Below the pieces are notes generated by a model. That model was not told the DNA's origin. It was given only the letters and a program-made list of their open reading frames with translations, and did not search any database. A stretch of DNA of 64,000 bases from Candidatus Zixiibacteriota bacterium (lineage in GTDB: Bacteria > Zixibacteria > MSB-5A5 > WJJR01): contig JBFMGX010000004.1 in assembly GCA_040752595.1 (NCBI GenBank), positions 27,440 to 91,439 on the forward strand, written 5' to 3'. Shown one piece after another: positions 19,561 through 27,916 of the stretch. Every line of letters begins with the position of its first letter. The stretch's first letter is position 1. Both the position numbers and the translations under genes were made by a program.

Positions 19561-21543
19561 ATGAGAGAAATCGACCCGCAATTCGCCCTCTTGGCGACGG
19601 TCAACACCCCGGCGGACCTCAAGCGACTCACGCTGGAGGAACTCCAGCAGTTGTGCGCGGAGATCCGCCACTACATCATCGACGTCATCGGTGCGGTCGG
19701 CGGGCACTTCGCCTCCTCGCTCGGCGCCGTTGAACTTTCCGTGGCTCTGCACCATCTCTATGATGCCCCGCGCGACAAGATTGTCTGGGACGTCGGGCAT
19801 CAGGCGTACGTCCACAAGATCCTCACCGGACGACGTGACCTGTTGCCGACGATCCGTCGCTTCGAGGGGATTTCCGGCTTCCTGCGTCGTGATGAATCCC
19901 CGTACGACGCGTTCGGCGCCGGCCATGCCTCGACCTCGATCTCGGCGGCGCTGGGGATGGCCATCGCCCGCGACCGCCACAGGGAAGACTACCGCGTTGT
20001 GGCGGTGATCGGCGACGGCGGGATGACCGGGGGGCTGGCCTACGAAGGGCTCAACAACGCCGGCGCCAGCGGGACCGACATCACGGTGATTCTCAATGAC
20101 AACCGCATGTCGATCTCGCCCAACGTCGGCGCCATCTCCCGCTACCTGGCGGAGATCATCGCCGATCCGCGGTTGAACCAGATTCGGCGCGACATCTGGG
20201 CGGCGTTGGGGAAGGCACCGTTTCATAATCGGCTGCAATCGCTCGCCCGTCGCGTCGATGAGTCGCTGAAGACATTCATCGCGCCGGGAATGCTCTTTGA
20301 AGATCTGGGATTCAAGTACATCGGCCCGATCGACGGCCACAATCTGGCGGACATTCTCCCGGTGCTGCGACGCGCCAAAGAGCTCCGTCGTCCGGTCCTC
20401 GTGCACTTGATCACCCGCAAAGGGTGCGGCCATTCCTCGGCCGAGAAGGACCCGGTCGCCTGGCATGGAGTCAAAGCCAGACCGGCGCAACCGGCCCCCA
20501 CCGCCACCGCGGCGGAGACAACCAGACCGATCACGGTGGTCCCGCCGTACACTGATGTCTTCGGTCAGGTGATGCTGCAATTGGCCGAGCGTGATCCTCG
20601 CGTCGTCGCCATCACCGCCGCCATGGCGACGGGGACAGGGTTGGTTCCGTTCTCCGAACGTTTCCCCGATCGCTTTTTCGATGTGGGCATCGCCGAGGGA
20701 CACGCGGTGACGTTCGCCGCCGGGCTGGCAGCGGCGGGGTTCCGACCCGTCTGCGCGATCTACTCGACGTTCCTTCAGCGTGCCTTCGACCATCTCGTTC
20801 ACGATGTGGCGCTGCAGAAGCTCCCGGTCGTCTTCTGCCTCGACCGGGGCGGGTTGGCCGGGGAGGACGGTCCCACACATCACGGCAATCTCGACATTGC
20901 GTATCTTTCCTGTGTGCCGGGGATGACGGTCGCCGCTCCGAAAGACGGCAACGAACTGCGCGACCTGCTGTTCTCCGCACTGGCCTGGAGTGACGGTCCC
21001 TTTGCCATCCGCTATCCCAAAGACACGGCATGGCGGTTCGACTCAAACGAACGATATCGACCGTTGCCGATCGGGGAATGGGAGGTGCTGCAGGAGGGGA
21101 GTGATTTGTGCCTCTTGGCGGTCGGTGCCATGGTGCGCACGGCATTGGATGTGGCCGGTCGTCTCGCCGCCGCCGGCATCAACACGGAAGTCGTCAATGC
21201 CCGCTTCGTCAAGCCGCTCGACACCGTGATGCTGGGCCGGATCGCCGCTGTTCACCAGTGCATTGTGACCATCGAAGAAGCCAACCGGCGCGGCGGATTC
21301 GGTCAGGCCGTGGCGCAGGAATTCGCCTCGCGCCCGCAGCGCCCGGCGGTGCACACGATTGCTGTTGAGGATTGTCTGGTCCCCCATGGGGCGCGCCCGA
21401 TCTTGCTCGACTGGGCCGGATTGTCCGCCGCTCGCATCGAGAAACGCATCCATGCCATCTTGGTGGCAAACCCGGTCGAGACCCCCATCATCACGTCCCG
21501 GCGCACCGTATCTGCGAGGGTCAACGGCCGCCGCCAGCGATAA
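19561..21543 (+). CDS. dxs: 1-deoxy-D-xylulose-5-phosphate synthase
   Basis: Thiamine-diphosphate enzyme that joins pyruvate and glyceraldehyde-3-phosphate, the first step of the MEP isoprenoid pathway. The 660-residue protein contains HFASSLGAVELSVALH, WDVGHQAYVHKILTGR, GHASTSISAALG, the ThDP motif GDGGMTGGLAYEGLNNA..LNDN, and the transketolase domain with GIAEGHAVTFAAGLA and DRGGLAGEDGPTHHG. The ATG at 19561 gives the family N-terminus. Its stop is 57 bases before ispH of the same pathway, separated by a family C repeat. Confidence 0.95.
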   Translation: MREIDPQFALLATVNTPADLKRLTLEELQQLCAEIRHYIIDVIGAVGGHFASSLGAVELSVALHHLYDAPRDKIVWDVGHQAYVHKILTGRRDLLPTIRRFEGISGFLRRDESPYDAFGAGHASTSISAALGMAIARDRHREDYRVVAVIGDGGMTGGLAYEGLNNAGASGTDITVILNDNRMSISPNVGAISRYLAEIIADPRLNQIRRDIWAALGKAPFHNRLQSLARRVDESLKTFIAPGMLFEDLGFKYIGPIDGHNLADILPVLRRAKELRRPVLVHLITRKGCGHSSAEKDPVAWHGVKARPAQPAPTATAAETTRPITVVPPYTDVFGQVMLQLAERDPRVVAITAAMATGTGLVPFSERFPDRFFDVGIAEGHAVTFAAGLAAAGFRPVCAIYSTFLQRAFDHLVHDVALQKLPVVFCLDRGGLAGEDGPTHHGNLDIAYLSCVPGMTVAAPKDGNELRDLLFSALAWSDGPFAIRYPKDTAWRFDSNERYRPLPIGEWEVLQEGSDLCLLAVGAMVRTALDVAGRLAAAGINTEVVNARFVKPLDTVMLGRIAAVHQCIVTIEEANRRGGFGQAVAQEFASRPQRPAVHTIAVEDCLVPHGARPILLDWAGLSAARIEKRIHAILVANPVETPIITSRRTVSARVNGRRQR

Positions 21544-21563
21544 ACTTGATCATCTTTGGGCTA

Positions 21564-21585
21564 TGTAGGGCGGGCTTTGCCCGCC
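21564..21585. repeat. Palindromic repeat, family C
   Basis: GTAGGGCGGGCTTTGCCCGCC hairpin between dxs and ispH, ending 15 bases before the ispH start. Confidence 0.75.
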
Positions 21586-21600
21586 GTCTTGGTAACGACA

Positions 21601-22467
21601 TTGAAAATCATCATCGACGATAAGGCCGGCCCCTGCGGCGGCGTCAAACGGGTCATCCGGCTGACCGAGCAACATCTCGCCGCCGGCGTGAAGACTGCCT
21701 CGCTCGGCGCCGTGATTCACAATGACGTCGAGATCGCCCGCCTCAAGGACCTCGGGATGTCGGAGGTCGACCACTCTGTCTTCGACCGCAATGGCGACAC
21801 CGGCCAGCCGCAGCGGCTGGTGATCCGTGCCCATGGGGAGCCGCCCTCGGTCTTCGAGCGCGCCCGTCGGCAAAATGTGGAGATCGTCGACGGCACCTGC
21901 CCGGTCGTGACCCGTTCGCAACGCTTCGCGCAGAAATATCACGAGGATGGCTACCAGGTGGTCGTGGTCGGCAAGCCCAACCACGCGGAAATGATCGGCA
22001 TCCTCGGCTACTGCAACAACGAAGCGAAGGTCGTGCACGATGAAGCCGACGTCGAGCAGTTGGACCCCGACCGTCCTACCTATGTCCTGGCGCAGACCAC
22101 GATCTCCGACGAGATGTGGAACACGATGCTGGCGGCGATTCAGAAACGGGTCAAAGACGTGACCTGGCGCAACACGATCTGCGCCTTCGTCGCCGACCGC
22201 GAGTCCGAGCTGCGTGCCTTCGCGGCCTCGTGCGATGCGATCATCCTCGTCGGTGGCCGCAATTCCTCGAACACCCGCGTGCTCTTCGAGGTCTGCCAGG
22301 GTGTCAATCCGCGCTCCTACTGGATCGAAACCGCCGCAGAAGTCGACGCCGCGTGGCTGGAAGGGATAGAGACACTGGGCATTTCCGGTTCCGCCTCGAC
22401 CCCGCAGTGGCTCCTCGAAAAGACCGCCGAGGCCTTGGCACAGCGCTACCAGTCCGGCAAATCGTAG
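21601..22467 (+). CDS. ispH: 4-hydroxy-3-methylbut-2-enyl diphosphate reductase
   Basis: Iron-sulfur enzyme making IPP and DMAPP in the last MEP-pathway step. The roughly 288-residue protein has cluster cysteines in AGPCGGVKR, DGTCPVVTRS and NTICAFVADRESE, and substrate motifs RAHGEPPSV, GKPNHAEMIGILGY and GGRNSSNTRVL. I chose a TTG start at 21601 (TTGAAAATCATC) because everything in frame upstream is the family C repeat. Its stop TAG is itself the TAG of a second family C copy (CGTAGGGCGGGC). It forms an isoprenoid unit with dxs. Confidence 0.9.
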   Translation: MKIIIDDKAGPCGGVKRVIRLTEQHLAAGVKTASLGAVIHNDVEIARLKDLGMSEVDHSVFDRNGDTGQPQRLVIRAHGEPPSVFERARRQNVEIVDGTCPVVTRSQRFAQKYHEDGYQVVVVGKPNHAEMIGILGYCNNEAKVVHDEADVEQLDPDRPTYVLAQTTISDEMWNTMLAAIQKRVKDVTWRNTICAFVADRESELRAFAASCDAIILVGGRNSSNTRVLFEVCQGVNPRSYWIETAAEVDAAWLEGIETLGISGSASTPQWLLEKTAEALAQRYQSGKS

Positions 22468-23062
22468 GGCGGGCTTTGCCCGCCGCATAGGCAACAGGAT
22501 ATGCGTGGCCGCGATCTCCGATCGCGGTCCCGCGAAGCGGGACAACTATGGCCTGCGGTGACGTGCACGCCGCGATCGGAGATCGCGGGCACACACAGCA
22601 CAGACCATCCGCCTTGACTTTGCTGGGGACAAGCCGCCCACCGCAAGGGGCTGAAGCCCCTTGTCCTCGGGACAAGACGATGGCATCGCGGGCAGGGGGG
22701 GCAACCCCTTGTCGTTTGTTTGGTAGGGGCGAGGCGCTGCCTCGCCCTTCGTCGGTCAAACCAAGAGGGCGACCCACCGGGTCGCCCCTACAATTGGAAA
22801 TGCACCGGCTGCCACGCACAATCTCGTTTGTGCGTGCCTCACTGTGCCATGATCGATCGTTGTAGGGGCGCATCGCGATGCGCCTGTTCGCCCTGAACAG
22901 GACGGGCGGTTCACGAACCGCCCCTACAAGGGTGCGCATCGCCCGGGAACACGGGCACGCACAAGCCCTCCGGCCGCGGGCCGGAGGGCTTGTGCATGGC
23001 ACCCGGTTCCCTCGGAACAGAACGGAAGGGCGACCCGACGGGTCGCCCCTACAGAAGCTGAC
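22464..23062. repeat. 600-base array of diverse palindromic repeats
   Basis: This gene-free stretch between ispH and the convergent nfnB is made almost entirely of hairpins. They include family C at 22464-22485, CCGCGATCTCCGATCGCGG and its partner at about 22569, TCCCGCGAAGCGGGA, the family D form AAGGGGCTGAAGCCCCTTG at about 22640, several family E modules (GGGGCGAGGCGCTGCCTCGCCC, GGGCGACCCACCGGGTCGCCC, GGGGCGCATCGCGATGCGCC, GGGCGGTTCACGAACCGCCC) and CCCTCCGGCCGCGGGCCGGAGG. The open frames that cross it lack any conserved motif. Confidence 0.8.
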
Positions 23063-23077
23063 GATTCGTGCAATTGC

Positions 23078-24559
23078 CTACTTCGCTGCCGCCTCGGCCT
23101 CGTAGTGGACCTCTTCGGTCGGGAGGTCGAGACCCTTGTGGCGGATCAGCCAGTTGTGCAGCCCGATCGCGGCGACCTTCGCCTGTCCCATGGCGAGAAT
23201 CACTGTCGCGCCGCCGGTGATGACATCCCCCGCCGCAAAGACACCTGACTTGGAGGTCATGCCGGTGGCCGCTTCAACTTGGACAATGCCCTTCTTGTCG
23301 GTCTTGATGTCCGGTGTGACCGACGCGATCAGCGGATTGACGCCGAAGCCGAGCGCCAGCACCACCGTGTCGACGTCAAACAGCTCCTCCGATCCCTTGA
23401 CCGGGACCGGCCTGCGGCGGCCGGAGGCATCGGGCTCGCCCAACTCCATGTGCTGAATCTCGATCTGCTTCACGAAGGAGTTCTCGTCCCCGATGAACCG
23501 TGTCGGGGCGGTCAGCCAATGAATTTCGATGCCCTCTTGGATGGCGTGCTCGATCTCTTCGGTGCGCGCCGGGGCTTCGGCACGTGTCCGCCGGTAGAAG
23601 AGGTACACTTTCTCCGGCCCAAGGCGGAGCGCCGTGCGCGTCGCATCCATGGCCGTGTTCCCGCCGCCGATCACCGCCACCCGCTTGCCGCAGCGAATCG
23701 GCGTCGCCGCCTGCGGGAATTGATCGGCGCGCATGAGATTGATGCGCGTCAACCACTCGTTGGCAGAGTAGATCCCGTTGAGATTCTCACCGGGGAGGCC
23801 GGTGAACCAGGGGAGACCGGCTCCGGTGCCGAGCACGACGGCATCGAATCCCTCTTCCTCGAGCAATTCATCGACCGTCACCAGCTTCCCGACCAGTGAG
23901 TTCAAGATGATCTCCACGCCCATCTTCTGCAGCACGGCGATCTCGGCCTCGATCACCTCTCCGGGGAGACGGAAACGGGGAATGCCGTAGAACAGGACTC
24001 CCCCCGGACGGTGGAGCGCTTCGAAAATCGTGACCTTGTGGCCGCGCTTGGCCAACTCGAACGCCGAGGTCAAACCGGCCGGCCCCGATCCGACGATGGC
24101 GACCCGGCATCCGGTCGGGGGCGCGACATCCGGGATCTTCACGTTCCCTGACGCGCGTTCCCAATCGGCGGCAAAACGCTCCAAGGCGCCGATCGCCACG
24201 GGACGGACCTTCTTGCCGATCGTGCACACCTTCTCGCACTGCTCATCCTGCGGACAGACCCGGCCACAAATGGCGGGCAGGACATTCGTTTCTTTGATCT
24301 TCTGCGCCGCCTCGGCGAATTTCCCCTCGGCGATCATGGTCAGAAAGGCGGGGATGTCGATCTGCACCGGGCAGCCGTCGATGCAGGTCGGCTTGAGGCA
24401 CTCGATGCATCGCTGCGCCTCGCGCCTGGCGGTCTCAGGATCGAACCCGAACGGCACCTCGGAGAAGTTGTGGCGACGGACCTCCGGTTCCTGTTCCGGC
24501 ATCGTCTGCCGGGGAATCTTCATCCGTTCCTTGGCGGTCAGTTTCGGCTTCTCGTTCAT
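23078..24559 (-). CDS. NADPH-side large subunit of an NfnAB-type transhydrogenase / GltD-like oxidoreductase
   Basis: The 493-residue flavoprotein has an N-terminal double [4Fe-4S] domain (RCIECLKPTCIDGCPV and CGRVCPQDEQCEKVC), a first FAD-binding Rossmann motif GSGPAGLTSAFELAKRG and a second NADP-binding motif VIGGGNTAMDATRTALRLG, ending in TKSGVFAAGDVITGGATVI. This is the layout of GltD and of NfnB/SudA. Because the gene directly downstream of an NfnA-like gene lies 20 bases away on the same strand and no gltB is present, an electron-bifurcating NADH/NADPH-ferredoxin oxidoreductase is more likely than glutamate synthase. It ends with TAG. Confidence 0.85.
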   Translation of the reverse strand: MNEKPKLTAKERMKIPRQTMPEQEPEVRRHNFSEVPFGFDPETARREAQRCIECLKPTCIDGCPVQIDIPAFLTMIAEGKFAEAAQKIKETNVLPAICGRVCPQDEQCEKVCTIGKKVRPVAIGALERFAADWERASGNVKIPDVAPPTGCRVAIVGSGPAGLTSAFELAKRGHKVTIFEALHRPGGVLFYGIPRFRLPGEVIEAEIAVLQKMGVEIILNSLVGKLVTVDELLEEEGFDAVVLGTGAGLPWFTGLPGENLNGIYSANEWLTRINLMRADQFPQAATPIRCGKRVAVIGGGNTAMDATRTALRLGPEKVYLFYRRTRAEAPARTEEIEHAIQEGIEIHWLTAPTRFIGDENSFVKQIEIQHMELGEPDASGRRRPVPVKGSEELFDVDTVVLALGFGVNPLIASVTPDIKTDKKGIVQVEAATGMTSKSGVFAAGDVITGGATVILAMGQAKVAAIGLHNWLIRHKGLDLPTEEVHYEAEAAAK

Positions 24560-24579
24560 TGCGTTCGATCCTCACGCGA

Positions 24580-25425
24580 TCAGCGCAAAGCGCGGACCTG
24601 TTGATCTATCTTGCAGGCGTGTTCCAGCGCCTGGGCCTCCTGCGGCTTGTACATCTTCTGGCGCCGGACCAATAGGTCATAATCCACGACATGTCCGTCG
24701 AAATCGGGACCGTCGAAGCAGGCAAACTTCGTTTCTCCGCCCACGACCACACGGCAACCGCCGCACATCCCGGTCCCGTCGACCATGATTGCATTCAGCG
24801 AGACCAAAGTCGGGATCGCCATCGGCTTTGTCATGTCGCTGACCGCGCGCATCATCGGCACCGGGCCCACGGCGAGGATGGCGCCCACCTTTTCCCGGTC
24901 GAGGATGATCTTCAGCGCATCGGTCACCACGCCCGTGATCCCATAGGAGCCGTCGTCCGTTGTGATGAATGTCTCATCACAGATGGCGCGCATCTCCTGT
25001 TCCATCAGCACCAGTTCTTTGGTCCGGGCGCCGATGATCCCGAGGACACGCCGTCCACCCGACTTGGCCTCGTGCGCATTGGGCAGCACCGCCCCGGCGC
25101 CATAACCGCCGCCGATCACCACCAGCGTGCCCTCGGGGGGGAGATGGGTGTGTGCGCCCAGGGGACCCGCCACGTCGAGGATAAAGTCCCCTTCATTCAG
25201 GGCGACCATCTTCATCGTCGTGTACCCTACGGCCTGCACGATCAGGCGCAATGTCCCCGCCACCGGATCCCACCCCGACAGCGACAGCGGAATCCGTTCC
25301 CCCATCTCATCCAAACGGACGATGATGAACTGCCCCGGCTTCGCCTTACGGGCGATCCATGGCGCCTCGACATGGAACATCGCCGTATTCGGCGCCACCA
25401 TCTCTTTGCGGACAATTCGATGCAT
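24580..25425 (-). CDS. NfnA/SudB-type ferredoxin-NADP reductase subunit
   Basis: The 281-residue protein has an FAD-binding N-terminal part (PGQFIIVRLDEMGERIPLSL), an NAD-binding middle (VVIGGGYGAGAVLPNAHE) and the C-terminal [2Fe-2S] signature DGTGMCGGCRV..KFACFDGPDFDGH typical of NfnA and sulfide dehydrogenase beta subunits. The ATG at 25425 has AGGTGA seven bases upstream; a GTG nine bases earlier is an alternative. With the large subunit just downstream it should form a flavin-based complex that couples NADH, NADPH and ferredoxin. Confidence 0.87.
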   Translation of the reverse strand: MHRIVRKEMVAPNTAMFHVEAPWIARKAKPGQFIIVRLDEMGERIPLSLSGWDPVAGTLRLIVQAVGYTTMKMVALNEGDFILDVAGPLGAHTHLPPEGTLVVIGGGYGAGAVLPNAHEAKSGGRRVLGIIGARTKELVLMEQEMRAICDETFITTDDGSYGITGVVTDALKIILDREKVGAILAVGPVPMMRAVSDMTKPMAIPTLVSLNAIMVDGTGMCGGCRVVVGGETKFACFDGPDFDGHVVDYDLLVRRQKMYKPQEAQALEHACKIDQQVRALR

Positions 25426-25790
25426 CAGTATCACCTCAGCGTCGGCCGGCTCGGCCCTATGGAGTTTCCCATCCGAGCGCCGTTACGAAAACGGACCGTC
25501 CCACGTCACGCCCGGCCTCATCGTACATATGCCAGCGTCGCCACGGCCCAAGTGAAATATAGCACCGCGCAGCAGGTCCATTGACGGAATCCGATTTCCC
25601 GGCAATCTTTTGACACACGTAGACTTCCGTCCCCGGTTGACGTCGCTCCGTATATGATACCACAAATCAGAACAAAATTGCTGCCGAATTGTTTTGAGAC
25701 ACCAGTCCGACCCTGGACTGTGAGGCAACGATGCGAGTGCTCGCCAGACTGACGACCATTTTCCCGTTCATTCTGATCCCGGAGGTTCTG

Positions 25791-26288
25791 ATGTCCACTG
25801 CCGTTTCCACCGCTTCGCCGATCAACGTGGGAATGAATGCCCCCGACTTCACGTTGCCGTACGCAACGCGCGATTCGATCGCCCAGACGCCGCTCACTCT
25901 GTCAGCGGAGGTCGGCAAGGGACCGATCGTGCTGGCATTCTACCCGGCGGATTGGAGCGGCGGCTGCACCAAGGAGGTCTGCTCCTTTCGCGATGCCATC
26001 GCCGACTTGGGGAAGTCGGGCGCCCGCATCTGGGCAATTTCCGGGGATTATGTCTACTCGCATCACGAGTGGGCGAAGCACCACAACCTCCCCTTTGAGC
26101 TGCTGAGTGATCACGATCATGCCGTCGCGCGCCTGTACGACAGCTTCAACCCGGAAAAGGGGCTCAACAATCGCACGGTGTATGTTGTCGACTCCCGGGG
26201 GATCGTTGCCTACGTGAATCCGCAGTACAACGTCGCGGATAGCCACGACTTCGAGGCACTGAGGGCCGCGCTGGCGAAGATCAAGTAG
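25791..26288 (+). CDS. Peroxiredoxin (AhpC/TSA family)
   Basis: Thiol peroxidase of 165 residues. The ATG at 25791 has GGAGG five bases upstream and gives the normal N-terminus (INVGMNAPDFTLP). The active-site segment is AFYPADWSGGCTKEVCSF, with the peroxidatic cysteine at the CTKE position and a second cysteine five residues on, a close pair that could act as a resolving partner. GLNNRTVYVVDSRGIVAYV near the end is typical. It is transcribed alone, divergent from nfnA across a 365-base gap in which I see no other gene. It ends with TAG. Confidence 0.88.
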   Translation: MSTAVSTASPINVGMNAPDFTLPYATRDSIAQTPLTLSAEVGKGPIVLAFYPADWSGGCTKEVCSFRDAIADLGKSGARIWAISGDYVYSHHEWAKHHNLPFELLSDHDHAVARLYDSFNPEKGLNNRTVYVVDSRGIVAYVNPQYNVADSHDFEALRAALAKIK

Positions 26289-26332
26289 CCGGCCGTGCAC
26301 CAGAGTCGAATCTGAGGCCCGCACCGTACTGT

Positions 26333-26410
26333 GTCACCCCGAGCGCAGCGAGGGGTCTGCTTTTCTTGACCGTCGGCGAACAGCAGATGCCTCGCTACGC
26401 TCGGCATGAC
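26333..26410. repeat. Inverted palindromic repeat pair, family B
   Basis: GTCACCCCGAGCGCAGCGAG and CTCGCTACGCTCGGCATGAC arms around a short spacer, just after the peroxiredoxin gene. Confidence 0.8.
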
Positions 26411-26465
26411 AATCTGCGGTTTATCCCTGTGGGAGCTTGGCAGGTTGTTCGTTCACGCCTACCGC

Positions 26466-26494
26466 TTGCCAGCCGCCTGCCGTTCCGATATATT
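26466..26494 (+). promoter_or_regulatory. Sigma-70 type promoter of tRNA-Ala
   Basis: TTGCCA (26466-26471), a 17-base spacer and TATATT (26489-26494). The tRNA begins 37 bases downstream of the -10 box. Confidence 0.65.
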
Positions 26495-26531
26495 CGGGCA
26501 CGCCTGATCCCCACGGATCAGGGGTAACACT

Positions 26532-26604
26532 GGGGCAGTAGCTCAGCTGGGAGAGCGGTACGTTCGCAACGTACAGGTCGGCGGTTCGATCCCGCTCTGC
26601 TCCA
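26532..26604 (+). tRNA. tRNA-Ala (anticodon CGC)
   Basis: Acceptor GGGGCAG pairs with CTGCTCC, D-arm AGCTCAGCTGGGAGAGC, anticodon stem GTACG/CGTAC with loop TTCGCAA (anticodon CGC, alanine GCG codon), T-arm GCGGTTCGATCCCGC. CCA is not encoded. Confidence 0.93.
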
Positions 26605-26615
26605 CAAGATTGCCA

Positions 26616-26646
26616 GCCGGGGCCCGCGTGCGGGTCCCGGCTTCTT
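26616..26646 (+). terminator. Terminator of tRNA-Ala
   Basis: An 11-pair stem GCCGGGGCCCG / CGGGTCCCGGC (one G-T pair) with loop CGTG, followed by TTCTTT, starts 12 bases after the tRNA. Confidence 0.7.
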
Positions 26647-26711
26647 TGGGTGCCAAGAGATGAGGGCCGGGAGGTCTCTCCCGGCCCTCGGTCTTGCGCC
26701 CGGCGATGGAC

Positions 26712-27119
26712 TCACTTCCTGCCGGGGTCGCTGTCCTTGGCCTTCGTGTCCGCGGCAGCGGTTGCACCGGGGCCTGCACTGACACAGCTCGCGGACGCAT
26801 GCATGGGACAGGAATCACCATGGCCAAGCCCTGCCTTGCTGCTCTGCCCGGCATGGCCACCCTTGCACTTGTCCTTGCACTCGCATTTGCACTTGTCTTT
26901 GCACTCGGCCTTGCACTTGTCTTTGCACTCGGCCCTGCACTTGTCCTTGCATTCGGCTTTGCACTCGGTCTTCCCGTCGTGCTTGCACGTCTCCGCGCAT
27001 TTCGCCTTGCAGTCCTTCTGGCCGGATTTCTCACAGGCCATGAGGGCCGTCGCCGAGGTGACGAACACGGCGAACAGAAACACGAGCGCCGACGCTATGA
27101 TGCGGTTCCTTAGGTTCAT
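26712..27119 (-). CDS. Secreted protein with cysteine at every fourth residue (CXXX-repeat)
   Basis: The 135-residue protein has a signal peptide (hydrophobic about 7-27), possibly a lipoprotein type because C29 follows LMA. From C37 to C85 cysteines recur at exactly four-residue steps (37, 41, 45, 53, 57, 61, 65, 69, 73, 77, 81, 85, only 49 missing), plus C79. The intervening residues are mostly Lys, Glu, Asp, Arg and Ala (units CKDK, CKAE). A CPMH motif follows at 104. The spacing would line cysteines along one face of a helix, as in copper-storage Csp proteins, and also fits the CXXX-repeat peptides known from RiPP-like systems; no maturase lies nearby. The real function is unknown, and metal binding is my inference. 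The upstream gene on the same strand is also exported and cysteine-rich. Confidence 0.75.
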   Translation of the reverse strand: MNLRNRIIASALVFLFAVFVTSATALMACEKSGQKDCKAKCAETCKHDGKTECKAECKDKCRAECKDKCKAECKDKCKCECKDKCKGGHAGQSSKAGLGHGDSCPMHASASCVSAGPGATAAADTKAKDSDPGRK

Positions 27120-27188
27120 CTGTCTTCTCCTGAGATCGGTTTGATGCCCAACTTCATGTGTTCCCTGTCGGCATCCACAACCCGCATC

Positions 27189-27749
27189 TCATAGCCGAAG
27201 CAGGCCATTCATGAGGCAAAGTTGCCCTCCGGCGCATGCCCAGCAGAGGGTCGGCGGCGAGTGTTCATGGAGCCGAAAAAACCGGCGCTGCATGGCCAGA
27301 AGCGAAGCCGTGGCCGGCTCATCCACAGCGGTCAGGCCCGCCGCCCTGCGAATCGTCAACTCGCGCGGCGCCTCGAAGGCCAGCCGTGTGGGAAGACATC
27401 CCAGGCACTTGGTGGCGTGACCGCGGCAATGCCGCTGGGAGGATTCCTCCTGCGTGTCCGGCGAAGCACCACAATGGCTGCCCGGGCCATCCGATCGGGC
27501 CGGATGACATCCCCGAAACCCGTCGGCTCTTTGATTTCCCCCAGAACGGTCTTGAGTCCCGTGGCGGCAACCCGGTGCTGGGGCACTGTCCTGATCAGAG
27601 TGGCACGGTGCAGATTCCGTCATAGCGGCGCCATGATCCGGCCTGTCACAGGGTATTCCGCAGAAGAGGGGGAGACGTGGGGCCACCTGGAAGGCCACCA
27701 GCATCGTGGATGCCACCGCCGACAAGATGATGGTGCGGAGCCGACCCAT
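27189..27749 (-). CDS. Possible exported Cys/His-rich protein
   Basis: An open frame of 186 residues from an ATG at 27749, with a signal-like start (MGRLRTIILSAVASTMLVAF) and many Cys and His residues (APCHSDQ, GCRHGTQ, RGCHPAR, GSHCGAS, RHCRGHATKCLGCLP, TLCWACAGGQLC). It lies upstream of the CXXX-repeat gene on the same strand, with a 69-base gap, and downstream of nothing but the SRP promoter region, so the two could form a metal- or redox-related pair. I recognise no family, and the middle part has biased composition, so a decayed gene or chance frame is possible. Confidence 0.4.
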   Translation of the reverse strand: MGRLRTIILSAVASTMLVAFQVAPRLPLFCGIPCDRPDHGAAMTESAPCHSDQDSAPAPGCRHGTQDRSGGNQRADGFRGCHPARSDGPGSHCGASPDTQEESSQRHCRGHATKCLGCLPTRLAFEAPRELTIRRAAGLTAVDEPATASLLAMQRRFFRLHEHSPPTLCWACAGGQLCLMNGLLRL

Positions 27750-27882
27750 CTGCAGTCTATATGTCAAAATGGCGCCGATTTGTCGACAGGTTTCTTGTCG
27801 GCGGATGTCCGCGATTCCTCCATTGATCCCGCCATCTCCATCTCGCTGCGCGACGCCTCATGGAGCCAACCGTCCATACCCC

Positions 27883-27911
27883 TTGCCCGGCGGGACTACC
27901 CATGGTATAAT
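27883..27911 (+). promoter_or_regulatory. Sigma-70 promoter of the SRP RNA gene
   Basis: TTGCCC (27883-27888), a 17-base spacer, and a perfect TATAAT (27906-27911). The SRP RNA 5' end follows about six bases later. Confidence 0.85.
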
Positions 27912-27916
27912 CACGC

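Noticed and set aside
19276..20883. A 535-codon open frame on the minus strand across dxs.
   Set aside because: It is the antisense of a fully conserved dxs gene; high GC keeps the reverse frame open. Its translation has no motif.
22464..23062. CRISPR array.
   Set aside because: The repeats are different palindromes without constant spacing or unique spacers, and no cas gene is present.
23078..24559. Glutamate synthase small subunit (GltD).
   Set aside because: The domain layout fits, but the directly linked NfnA-type gene and the absence of gltB make an NfnAB-type complex more likely.
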